64,000 nucleotides of DNA. Source: Kitasatospora aureofaciens. Its GTDB lineage: Bacteria; Actinomycetota; Actinomycetes; Streptomycetales; Streptomycetaceae. The stretch lies in assembly GCA_000720845.1 (NCBI GenBank), contig JODU01000009.1:186001-250000 (forward strand). The letters are read 5' to 3'. The notes under the pieces are model-generated. The model did no database searches and was not told where the DNA came from. It was given only the letters and a program-made list of their open reading frames with translations. Both the position numbers and the translations under genes were made by a program. Of this stretch, positions 32,953-40,574 are shown in pieces (the stretch's first letter is position 1; each line of letters begins with the position of its first letter).

Positions 32953-34185
32953 TCAGGCGGCCGGCGCCTCCTCCCGGCGCTCCCTCCCGGTGCGCGACGC
33001 GGTCAGGACCACCCCGGCCGTGACGCTCAGGGCCAGGACGATCCCCGCTACGAGCACCGCCACGCCGCCCAGGAAGGTGCAGCCGAGCACCAGGAGCGCG
33101 GCCGTCGGCAGCACCAGCTGCTCGGCGACGCCCACCTTGAAGTGCCGCGCGTGCAACGCCCACACCGTGAGCAGGAACACCGCCGTCGGCACGGTCACCG
33201 CGGCGGACGCCGCCGTCGTGGAGAGGTGCGCCTTGCCCACGGCCTGCTCCACCGCCACCTCCAGTCCCGCCCCGATCGCCGCCGCCGAGGCGAACACCAG
33301 GTAGTGACCGTAACCCCACAGGAAGGACTGTCTGCTGGACCTCAGATAGCTGTGGACGGGCACCACGAAGTAGATCCACCAGGCCGCGAACACGATCAGC
33401 AGTCCGCCCGCCGCGATCGGGAGCACCTCGCCCAGCGCGTCGTTCTCCTCGATGCCCGACTTCACCGCGACCGTGGCCGCGGCGATGGTCTCGCCCAGCA
33501 CGATGATCGTGAGCAGCCCGTACCGCTCGGCGATGTGGTGCGGATGCCAGGACGACGGGTGCTTGCGCTCGGCGAACGCCGGCACGCACAGCTCCAGCAC
33601 CACCATCACCAGGAACAGCCAGGCGCGGTCGCCCTCCGGCAGGAACAGCAGACCCAGCCAGCCGATCTGGCAGAGCAGCACACCCGCCGAGTAGCTCCGG
33701 GCCATGGTGCTCTCCGGGGGCGCCGCGGACCTGCCCGCCCGGAGCCACTGCGCCGCCATGGCGACCCGCATGATCACGTAGCCGATGACGACGGCCACCC
33801 AGTCGTGGTCCTCGAAGGCCCGGGAGACCCCGGCCGCCAGGACCAGCACCCCCGCGATCTGGACCAGCGTGACGACCCGGTAGAGGACGTCGTCGTTGTC
33901 GTACGCCGAGGCGAACCAGGTGAAGTTCATCCACGCCCACCAGATGGCGAAGAAGACCATCGCGTAGTTGAGGACGCCCTCGCCGGCATGCCCCTCGGCG
34001 ACGGAGTGCACCAGCTGGACGCCCGCCTGGGCGATGGCGACGACGAAGCAGAGGTCGAAGAACAGCTCCAGCGGTGTGGCGGCGCGGTGGGGTTCGTGCC
34101 GGTGGCGGGCTTTCAGGCGGCGCACCGGAGGGTGGCCGTCGGGCGGCGGCCCGGAGGGCGCGCTTGCGGATGAGGGACTGGACAT
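32953..34185 (-). CDS. Low-temperature-requirement A (LtrA)-like membrane protein
   Basis: 410 aa. Start at the second of two adjacent ATGs (34185; GGGAG 5 nt before); the ATG at 34188 or the upstream GTG at 34200 are alternatives. A polar N-terminus (PPPDGHPPVRRLKARHRHEPHRAAT) precedes TPLELFFDLCFVVAIAQ, the LtrA signature, and about 11-12 TM helices (IWWAWMNFTWFASAYDNDD; SSWHPHHIAERYGLLTIIVLGETI). Listeria LtrA is needed at low temperature, but the transport role is unknown. Ends EEAPAA. Confidence 0.9.
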   Translation of the reverse strand: MSSPSSASAPSGPPPDGHPPVRRLKARHRHEPHRAATPLELFFDLCFVVAIAQAGVQLVHSVAEGHAGEGVLNYAMVFFAIWWAWMNFTWFASAYDNDDVLYRVVTLVQIAGVLVLAAGVSRAFEDHDWVAVVIGYVIMRVAMAAQWLRAGRSAAPPESTMARSYSAGVLLCQIGWLGLLFLPEGDRAWLFLVMVVLELCVPAFAERKHPSSWHPHHIAERYGLLTIIVLGETIAAATVAVKSGIEENDALGEVLPIAAGGLLIVFAAWWIYFVVPVHSYLRSSRQSFLWGYGHYLVFASAAAIGAGLEVAVEQAVGKAHLSTTAASAAVTVPTAVFLLTVWALHARHFKVGVAEQLVLPTAALLVLGCTFLGGVAVLVAGIVLALSVTAGVVLTASRTGRERREEAPAA

Positions 34186-34298
34186 CATGGCTCCCAGCAC
34201 AGCAGAGACGGCGTGGATGTGCTTACGGACCCCCCCTCCACCGGGACGGACCGGGCGCGGGGGACGTCGTCCACGGGGGCGAGCCGTACCCTGGGAGC

Positions 34299-34475
34299 AT
34301 GAGTAGCACCCCCGACCCCGAGCCCCGCGCGCCCAGGCCGGCGCTGGTCTTCGACGACCCGCTGGACCGGCAGAGCTCGGACGACACCGACCGCGGCTGG
34401 GGCGAGCGGCCCGAGGCCGACAGCACGGCCGACCTGAAGCGCTTCCTCGACGAGAAGCCGCCCCACCACCTGTGA
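34299..34475 (+). CDS. Small acidic hypothetical protein
   Basis: 58 aa, MSSTPDPEPRAPRPALVFDD to LKRFLDEKPPHHL. Good GGGAG ribosome site and start at 34299; divergent from the LtrA-like gene. Hydrophilic, no Cys, no TM. Not recognised beyond being Streptomyces-like. Its 3' end is 16 bp from the end of mscL. Confidence 0.65.
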   Translation: MSSTPDPEPRAPRPALVFDDPLDRQSSDDTDRGWGERPEADSTADLKRFLDEKPPHHL

Positions 34476-34491
34476 ACGGCGCGCGCGGCCG

Positions 34492-34962
34492 CTAAGTGCG
34501 GTCGTGCCCCGAACCGCGCTGGGCGACCACCGCGTCGCGGATCTCCTTGAGCACCTCCAGCTCGGAGACCTCGATGACCTCCTCGGCGCTCTCCTTGGCC
34601 TTGCGGCGGGTCTCCTGCCGGGCCAGGTACTTCGACATGGGCAGCACCATCAGGAAGTAGACGACGGCCGCGGTGATCAGGAACGTGAGGGTGGCACCCA
34701 GCACGTGGCCCCACAGGATCCGCACGCCCGTCGCGCTGTCGCCGGTCCCGGTGCACGGGCCCTTCAGGCAGGAGCTGTAGCCGTCCAGGCTCTGCGTGCC
34801 GAACGCTCCGACCAGCGGGTTGATGACCCCCTCCACCACCGAGTTGACGATCTTGGTGAAGGCGGCGCCGATGACGACCGCCACCGCCAGGTCGATGACG
34901 TTGCCGCGCATCAGGAAGGCCTTGAAGCCCTGCCAGACACTCGGCTCGTTCTTCTCGCTCAC
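34492..34962 (-). CDS. mscL: Large-conductance mechanosensitive channel MscL
   Basis: 156 aa from GTG 34962 (VSEKNEPSVWQGFKAFLMRGNVIDLAVAVVIGAAFTKIV). TM1 has the family motif RGNVIDLAVAVVIGAAF; TM2 is at about 95-118 (GATLTFLITAAVVYFLMV); the cytoplasmic helix is rich in Glu/Lys. The periplasmic loop contains two cysteines (SSCLKGPCTG), an unusual feature that could form a disulfide. Opens under turgor to release solutes. Mycobacteria also have mscL near the galU/moeA block. Confidence 0.97.
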   Translation of the reverse strand: MSEKNEPSVWQGFKAFLMRGNVIDLAVAVVIGAAFTKIVNSVVEGVINPLVGAFGTQSLDGYSSCLKGPCTGTGDSATGVRILWGHVLGATLTFLITAAVVYFLMVLPMSKYLARQETRRKAKESAEEVIEVSELEVLKEIRDAVVAQRGSGHDRT

Positions 34963-35073
34963 GGTGGGAGCACTCCTCGCTTGAACAGGTGTAGGGACCA
35001 AACGCCTCGCAACCTACGACAGCGTTGGGCCGTCCTGTCCAATCCGGTCCCTCGAACGAGCGACTTGACCGGC

Positions 35074-35724
35074 TCAGCACAGAGTCACCGCCAACCGTTC
35101 CGTGGTACCAGCGCCGACCAGCCGGTGGGCGGTGGCGCGCGGCACCGAGACGACGACCAGGGCCCCGCCCGCCGCCGGATCCGCCACGGGCTCCGGCACC
35201 TTCGTCACCCGCACGCCGCGCGCGAGCACGGAGGGCCCGCCCGCACCGCCGCCGGTCGCCACGACGTCGACCCGGTCGCCCGGCCTGAGCAGCCGCACCG
35301 TGCCCGCGTCGGCGATGCGCACCGGCGCCGCCACGAGCCGGGTGCCGTGCCGCTCGCCCACCGGATCGGCCACCGGGTGGCCGCGGGCCCGCCGCGGGTC
35401 CTGCCCGCCGGCTCCCGGATGCGGGCCCGCCGCCACCAGCGCGGCGGCCGTGACGGCGAGCCCGGCGGCCAGGGCACGCCGTCGGTGCGCCAGGAGCCGG
35501 TGCAGGGCACTGCGGCCGCCGCGCACCCGCACCGGTGCGAAGTGCGGCACCTCGCAGGTGGGCGGTGCGTCGGTGCCGGGCGGAAGCGGCGAAGCCGGCG
35601 AGGGAGGGAACGGCGAAGACCCGGCGGGAGGGAACGAGGAAGACGGGAACGAGGAAGCAGAGGGCAGGGCGGGACGGAACACGGTGACCACCACCTGTGA
35701 CGAGGGACCGGCTTGCGCTCCCAC
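35074..35724 (-). CDS. SAF-domain (CpaB/RcpC-like) protein
   Basis: About 216 aa; start uncertain. GTG 35724 has GGAAAG upstream; other in-frame GTGs exist (35766, about 35691). Pro/Ser-rich N-terminus (SSFPPAGSSPFPPSPAS), then RALAAGLAVTAAALVAAG as the single TM and a SAF/RcpC-like domain (VRIADAGTVRLLRPGDRVDVVA, about 145-170; ALVVVSVPRATAHRLVGA). CpaB/RcpC proteins act in tad pilus assembly, but here the gene stands alone, so pilus function is doubtful. 111 bp from the end of the upstream mtnP gene. Confidence 0.65.
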   Translation of the reverse strand: MGAQAGPSSQVVVTVFRPALPSASSFPSSSFPPAGSSPFPPSPASPLPPGTDAPPTCEVPHFAPVRVRGGRSALHRLLAHRRRALAAGLAVTAAALVAAGPHPGAGGQDPRRARGHPVADPVGERHGTRLVAAPVRIADAGTVRLLRPGDRVDVVATGGGAGGPSVLARGVRVTKVPEPVADPAAGGALVVVSVPRATAHRLVGAGTTERLAVTLC

Positions 35725-35835
35725 GATGAGGCTTTCCGCCGGGTCCCACGGAAGCCCGTGGACCACCGACCGGTTGTGGACAACTCCCTCACCGGAACGT
35801 GGCGTTCCCCGGCTTCCGGCCCGCCCTCCGCACCC

Positions 35836-36708
35836 CTACGGCAGCGCGATCCCCGGATCCATCCCGCCCAGTGCCGCCCCGCACGGGCAGTCCCGTTCTC
35901 CGGCCGCCGGCAGCGCGGCCACCGCGTCGAACAGCACGCCCCGCAGCCGGTCGACGTTGGCCGCGAACACCCGCAGCACCTCCTCGTGCGAGACACCCTC
36001 ACCGCTCTCCGCACCGGCGTCGAGGTCGGTCACGAGGGTCAGGGAGGTGTAGCAGAGCTCCAGTTCACGGGCGAGGGCCGCCTCCGGGTGGCCGGTCATG
36101 CCCACCACCGACCAGCCCTGCGCCCGGTGCCACAGGGACTCCGCGCGGGTCCCGAAGCGGGGCCCCTCGACCACGACCAGGGTGCCGCCGTCCACGGGTT
36201 CCCAGTCCTGCCCCCGGGCGGCCTTCAGCGCGGCGGCCCGTCCGGTGGGGCAGTACGGGTCGGCCAGCGACACGTGCACCACGTTGGGCACCGTGCCGTC
36301 GGGCAGCGGCAGCCCGTCGAAGTAGGTCGACGGGCGCGACTTCGTGCGGTCGACGAACTGGTCCGGCACCAGCAGCGTGCCCGGCCCGTACTCGGGGCGC
36401 AGGCCGCCGACGGCGCACGGGCCGAAGACCTGGCGCGCGCCCACCGAGCGCAGCGCCCACAGATTGGCGCGATAGTTGATCCGGTGCGGCGGCAGATGAT
36501 GGCCGCGACCGTGCCGCGGGAGGAAGGCGACCCGCCGGCCGGCGACCTCGCCGAGGAAGAGGGAGTCGCTGGGCGGCCCGTACGGGGTGTCCACCCGGAC
36601 CTCGGTGACGTCGTCGAGGAACGAGTAGAACCCGGAGCCGCCGATCACGCCGATCTCGGCCTGCACATTCTCGGCCCGCGCGTTCCCGGCCGTCACCTTG
36701 TTCGCCAT
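35836..36708 (-). CDS. mtnP: S-methyl-5'-thioadenosine phosphorylase
   Basis: 290 aa from ATG 36708. GVIGGSGFYSFLDDV at the phosphate site (about 20-34), FLPRHGRGHHLPPHRINYRANLWAL (about 63-87), GTRAESLWHR and VVGMTGHPEAALARELELCY (about 205-225) are the MTAP signature blocks. Splits 5'-methylthioadenosine from polyamine and SAM metabolism into adenine and methylthioribose 1-phosphate. Family length. The terminal CPCGAALGGMDPG contains a Cys pair of unknown use. Confidence 0.93.
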   Translation of the reverse strand: MANKVTAGNARAENVQAEIGVIGGSGFYSFLDDVTEVRVDTPYGPPSDSLFLGEVAGRRVAFLPRHGRGHHLPPHRINYRANLWALRSVGARQVFGPCAVGGLRPEYGPGTLLVPDQFVDRTKSRPSTYFDGLPLPDGTVPNVVHVSLADPYCPTGRAAALKAARGQDWEPVDGGTLVVVEGPRFGTRAESLWHRAQGWSVVGMTGHPEAALARELELCYTSLTLVTDLDAGAESGEGVSHEEVLRVFAANVDRLRGVLFDAVAALPAAGERDCPCGAALGGMDPGIALP

Positions 36709-36740
36709 GCCCGCACCCTAACCGCCCCGCGGCACGCCGA

Positions 36741-36770
36741 GGACCCCGTCGTCGGACGACGACAGGGTCC
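36741..36770 (-). terminator. Terminator of the FmdB/Ruc-like gene
   Basis: GGACCCCGTCGTCG against GACGACAGGGTCC, one mismatch, between the end of the FmdB-like gene (36811) and the start of mtnP. Confidence 0.6.
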
Positions 36771-36810
36771 CGTAAGAAGTGGGTCCCGCGCGGGCGGTGG
36801 GAACCGGGTG

Positions 36811-37140
36811 CTACGCGGCGGTGGAGCCCGCGGAGGAGCTGCCGGAGCTCGACGAGGAGCCGGAGCCCGAGGAGGACGACGACGAGGACGAACCCGAGTC
36901 CGAGGACGACGACGAAGACGCGGCCTTCGAGGACGACGACGCCGGCGAGCTGCTCGACGAGCTGCCGCGGCTGTCGTTGCGGTAGAAGCCGGAGCCCTTG
37001 AAGACGATGCCGACCGCGGAGAACACCTTCTTCAGGCGGCCCTGGCAGTTCGGGCACTCGGTGAGGGCGTCGTCGGTGAACTTCTGCACCGCCTCGAGGC
37101 CCTCGCCGCACTCGGTGCACTGGTACTGGTACGTCGGCAC
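36811..37140 (-). CDS. FmdB zinc-ribbon protein, serine-rich; Ruc (Rv0991c)-like
   Basis: 109 aa. N-terminal FmdB zinc ribbon MPTYQYQCTECGEGLEAVQK with two CxxC pairs (C8-C11, C29-C32), then a tail of about 50 residues that is almost pure Ser/Gly. M. tuberculosis Rv0991c (Ruc) has the same design, a redox-regulated chaperone controlled by HrcA. A CIRCE element lies 11-37 nt before the start codon here, supporting the same identity. Oxidation of the Cys pairs with loss of zinc activates Ruc; that is knowledge from the mycobacterial protein, not shown here. Repeated TCG/TCC codons make the gene look anomalous on the other strand. Confidence 0.88.
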   Translation of the reverse strand: MPTYQYQCTECGEGLEAVQKFTDDALTECPNCQGRLKKVFSAVGIVFKGSGFYRNDSRGSSSSSSPASSSSKAASSSSSSDSGSSSSSSSSGSGSSSSSGSSSAGSTAA

Positions 37141-37150
37141 TGTCTTCCTC

Positions 37151-37177
37151 CTGGCACTCTCACTCGATGAGTGCTAA
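37151..37177 (-). promoter_or_regulatory. CIRCE element (HrcA operator)
   Basis: CTGGCACTC, exactly 9 bp, GAGTGCTAA. The consensus is TTAGCACTC-N9-GAGTGCTAA, so one arm is perfect and the other matches 7 of 9. It lies 11-37 nt before the start of the FmdB-like gene, in the leader, as is usual for CIRCE. Confidence 0.9.
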
Positions 37178-37207
37178 CGACGGTCTATAGTGACCTATTC
37201 CTCGGGA

Positions 37208-38473
37208 TCAGTCCACTGCGGCGGGCGCGCGGTGACCGACACCACGTGCGACCGTGCGGCCGTGGGACCGGGGTGCCAGCCGCGAGCGCAGCGCCACCAG
37301 GACCGCCAGGGCCAGGACCGTGCCGCCCATCGGCACCAGGAATCCGGCGCCGCCCCACAGCCGGTCCTCCAGCTGTCCGGCGACGGTCACGGCCGCCGCC
37401 TGGCCCAGCGCGACGGCGCCCGTCAGCCAGGTGAAGGCCTCGGTGCGGGCGCCCGCCGGGACCAGGCCCTCGACCAGGGTGTAGCCGGTGACGATGGCGG
37501 GCGCGACGCACATGCCGACCAGCAGGCCGAGACCCGCAAGGACGAGCACCGAGTGCGCGGCCCACAGGCCGGACGCGGTCAGCGCGAGGGCGGCGTAGCC
37601 GACCAGGAGGCGCTGCTGCGGGGCCACCTTCCAGGCGATGGCGCCGCAGGCCAGGCCGGAGATCATGTTGCCCGCCGCGAAGACGCCGTACAGGACACCG
37701 TTCAGGCCGGGCTCGCCGATGGACTCGGTGAACGCGGCCAGCGACACCTGCATGCCGCCGAAGACGGAACCGATGCCCAGGAAGGCGACGATCAGCACCC
37801 GCACGCCGGGGACCCGCAGCGCGGAAACGTGCTCCACGCGCGCGTGGTCGCCGTCGGTGCCGCCGACCCGCGGCTGGGTGCTCTTCCGCGCGGCGAACAG
37901 CAGTCCGCCCACCAGCGTGAGCGCTGCCTCCGTGACCAGGCCCGCGGCGGGGTCGACGGCGGTGCACAGGGCGGTCGCCAGCAGGGGACCGAGGACGAAG
38001 GTCAGCTCGTCGGTGACGGACTCGAAGGCGGCCGCGGTGCTCATCAGGGGGGAGTCCGCGAGCCGCGCGGCCCAGCGTGCCCGCACCATGGGCCCGACCT
38101 GCGGCACCGAGGCACCGGTGGGCACCGCCGCGAGGAACAGCGCCCACAGGGGCGCGTCCGTGAGCGCGAGGGCGGTCAGGGTCAGGCCGGACGCCGCGTG
38201 CACGAGGACCCCGGGCAGCAGGACGGCACGCTGCCCGTAGCGGTCGGCGAGCCGGCCGCTGTACGGGGCGAACACCGCCATGGAGACGCCGGTGACGGCC
38301 GCGGCGGCGCCGGCGACGCCGTAGGAGCCGGTGGTGTGCTGCACCAGCAGCACGATGGAGAGCGTGAGCATGGCGAACGGCTGGCGTGCCGCGAAGCCGG
38401 GGAGCAGGAACGTCCAGACGCCGCGGGTGCGCAGCAGCTGCCCGTATCCCGGACGGGTGACCGTGGATGCCAC
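37208..38473 (-). CDS. MFS transporter, 12-TM sugar/drug type
   Basis: 421 aa from GTG 38473, with AGAAAGG upstream. Twelve TM helices; motif A-like YSGRLADRYGQRAVLLPGVL in loop 2-3 and an acidic loop (TDGDHARVEHVSALRV). Resembles the YbfB/AraJ-like actinobacterial permeases with GYTLVEGLVPAGARTEAFTW near TM10. Possible substrates include drugs or sugars; not assigned. 68 bp beyond the FmdB-like start, so likely a separate unit. Confidence 0.88.
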   Translation of the reverse strand: MASTVTRPGYGQLLRTRGVWTFLLPGFAARQPFAMLTLSIVLLVQHTTGSYGVAGAAAAVTGVSMAVFAPYSGRLADRYGQRAVLLPGVLVHAASGLTLTALALTDAPLWALFLAAVPTGASVPQVGPMVRARWAARLADSPLMSTAAAFESVTDELTFVLGPLLATALCTAVDPAAGLVTEAALTLVGGLLFAARKSTQPRVGGTDGDHARVEHVSALRVPGVRVLIVAFLGIGSVFGGMQVSLAAFTESIGEPGLNGVLYGVFAAGNMISGLACGAIAWKVAPQQRLLVGYAALALTASGLWAAHSVLVLAGLGLLVGMCVAPAIVTGYTLVEGLVPAGARTEAFTWLTGAVALGQAAAVTVAGQLEDRLWGGAGFLVPMGGTVLALAVLVALRSRLAPRSHGRTVARGVGHRAPAAVD

Positions 38474-38720
38474 GGCCCGTGCCTTTCTGCCGCCTGGTAG
38501 CGCGTCCCCGCTTCGTGGTGTCGTCGTGCGGGAGCGCCGAGAGCTGTCCACTTGCGCGGACTGCGGTAGATGCCGGAGCCCGCGTGGATGAGGGGGCGAT
38601 CCGACCGCCATACGGTCGCGCCAGCTCTGCTTCAGGCAGAGGTGGTCCGATCAGGTGCGGCCTTCATCGTACAGGGGGCGGGACGGGTGCGGCCTGTGAA
38701 AGGGAGCACCCGTCATACGG

Positions 38721-40274
38721 TCACCTGCGATTGCCGCGGGCGTCTTCGGTGTCTCCGGTGCCCAGCCAGCCGGCCAGCTTGCCGCCGTGGCCGACCGCGC
38801 GCAGCCGCGCCTCGGCGGCGTCCCGGACGGGGTCCGTGGCGACCACCAGGAGTTCGTCGCCGCGGCGCAGCCCCGTGGTCGGCAGCGGTACGAAGGACGT
38901 TCCGTCGCGGACCACGAGGGTGACGGCGGCCCCGGTGGGCAGCCGCAGCTCGCTGACCTCGACGCCGTGCATCCTCGAACCCTCCGGGATCGTCACGGAC
39001 AGCAGATGTCCGCGCAGCCGCTCCAGGGGCGCCGACTCGATGCCGAGGTCGGCCGCCTCGTCCCCCTTGCCCAGGTGCAGCTTGCGGGCCAGCCACGGCA
39101 GCGTCGGGCCCTGCACCAGGGTGTAGACGACGACCAGGACGAAGACGATGTTGAAGATGCGGTGGCTGCCCGCGACGCCCTCCACCATGGGGATCGTCGC
39201 CAGGATGATGGGCACCGCGCCGCGCAGTCCGGCCCACGACATCAGGGCCTGCTCCTGCCACGGCACCCGGAAGGGCACCAGGCACAGCACGACGCTCAGC
39301 GGGCGCGCCACCATGGTGAGCACCAGCCCGATGACCAGGGCCGGCAGGATGTCGTCGCCCAGCTCGTGCGGGGTGACCAGCAGGCCGAGCAGGACGAACA
39401 TGCCGATCTGGGCGAGCCAGCCGAGTCCGTCGGCGAAGCCCCGGGTGGCGGGCCAGTGCGGCAGCCGCGCGTTGCCCATGACCATCGAGGCGAGGTAGAC
39501 GGCAAGGAAGCCGCTGCCGTGGGCCATCGCGCCGGCCGCGTAGGCCGTGATGGCGATCGACATGACGGCGATGGGGTAGAGGCCGGAGGCGGGCAGCGCC
39601 ACGTGCTTCAGCCCCCACGACCCCAGCCAGCCGACCGCGAGTCCGATGGCCGCGCCGATGGCCAGCTCCAGCGCGATCTCGCCGATGAGCACGTACCAGT
39701 GCTCGATCGGTCCCGCCGTGGAGAAGGCGACGACGAGGATGACCACCGGGGCGTCGTTGAAGCCGGACTCGGCTTCCAGCGTGCCCGTTATCCGCTTGGG
39801 CAGCGGAATCCGGCGCAGCACGGAGAAGACGGCCGCGGCGTCCGTGGAGGAGACCACGGCTCCGACGATCAGCGCCTGCCGCCACTCCAGACCGGTCAGG
39901 TAGTGCGCGCCCGCGGCGGTCACGCCGACGCTCACCGCCACTCCGCCCAGGGCCAGCGCGGAGGCGGCCGGGAGCGCCGGTTTCGCCTCCTTCCACTTCG
40001 TGCCGAGTCCGCCCTCGGCCAGGATCACGACGAGGGCGCCGTAGCCGATGACCTGGACCAGTTCGGCGTTGTCGAACTTGATGTCGCCGATGCCGTCCTG
40101 GCCCATGGCGACGCCGATGGCCAGGTAGACGAGCAGGCTGGGGAGCCCGCTGCGCGAGGAGATCCGGACCGCCGCCACGGCGATGAGCAGGACGAGCGAG
40201 CAGACGAGCAGGAGCTGGTTGAGGTGGTGGACAGTCAGCGGCCGTTCCCTTCCCTGGCGCACAGCGTGAATCAC
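38721..40274 (-). CDS. Na+(K+)/H+ antiporter with TrkA-C domain (CPA1, NhaP2-like)
   Basis: 517 aa from GTG 40274; a CTG start at 40238 (after GGGAAGGGAAC) giving the typical TVHHLNQLLLV N-terminus is an alternative. Thirteen TM segments, with the conserved SSTDAAAVFSVLRR and ESGFNDAPVVILV (the Asp and Glu/Asp pair in the ion site at about 150-180). A TrkA-C domain follows from about 400 (HLLSVTIPEGSRMHGVEVSEL; RRGDELLVVATD). Exchanges Na+ or K+ for protons; the RCK-C part likely senses ligand. Confidence 0.93.
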   Translation of the reverse strand: MIHAVRQGRERPLTVHHLNQLLLVCSLVLLIAVAAVRISSRSGLPSLLVYLAIGVAMGQDGIGDIKFDNAELVQVIGYGALVVILAEGGLGTKWKEAKPALPAASALALGGVAVSVGVTAAGAHYLTGLEWRQALIVGAVVSSTDAAAVFSVLRRIPLPKRITGTLEAESGFNDAPVVILVVAFSTAGPIEHWYVLIGEIALELAIGAAIGLAVGWLGSWGLKHVALPASGLYPIAVMSIAITAYAAGAMAHGSGFLAVYLASMVMGNARLPHWPATRGFADGLGWLAQIGMFVLLGLLVTPHELGDDILPALVIGLVLTMVARPLSVVLCLVPFRVPWQEQALMSWAGLRGAVPIILATIPMVEGVAGSHRIFNIVFVLVVVYTLVQGPTLPWLARKLHLGKGDEAADLGIESAPLERLRGHLLSVTIPEGSRMHGVEVSELRLPTGAAVTLVVRDGTSFVPLPTTGLRRGDELLVVATDPVRDAAEARLRAVGHGGKLAGWLGTGDTEDARGNRR

Positions 40275-40574
40275 AGCGCGGGCGATCGCGCCCGCTCGGC
40301 ACGCGAGGCGTGCACCGGCGCATCCCTATGGCACACGAATCAGCCATGCTCTGCGGGCAACTACTTCGTTACCTTACCTAACTCTTGACGCTTTCTTGAC
40401 GCTCGGCTTGGCAAGATCGAACGCCCGTGCGTTCCTGTACCCGACTCCGCGTCATGGCGGAGCCGGGCCTGCGCCTACAGTTGCTCCAGCGCTCGGCGCT
40501 CAGCGCTCGGCGTCCAGCCTCGGTACGAAGCACAGCCCGCCCCTGCCGCTCGTGTTAGGACAGCAAGGACAGCG
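40275..40574. other. Divergent intergenic region antiporter / penicillin acylase
   Basis: 300 bp with no gene. AT-richer stretch at about 40360-40420 with two TTGACG hexamers in CTTGACGCT direct repeats (40384 and 40395) and a CAAGAT -10 candidate at 40412, but the spacing to either is not canonical. No convincing hairpin. Confidence 0.5.

Noticed and set aside
35074..35724. SAF-domain gene as part of a tad pilus locus
   Set aside because: No CpaA, CpaE, CpaF or TadB/C genes occur around it.
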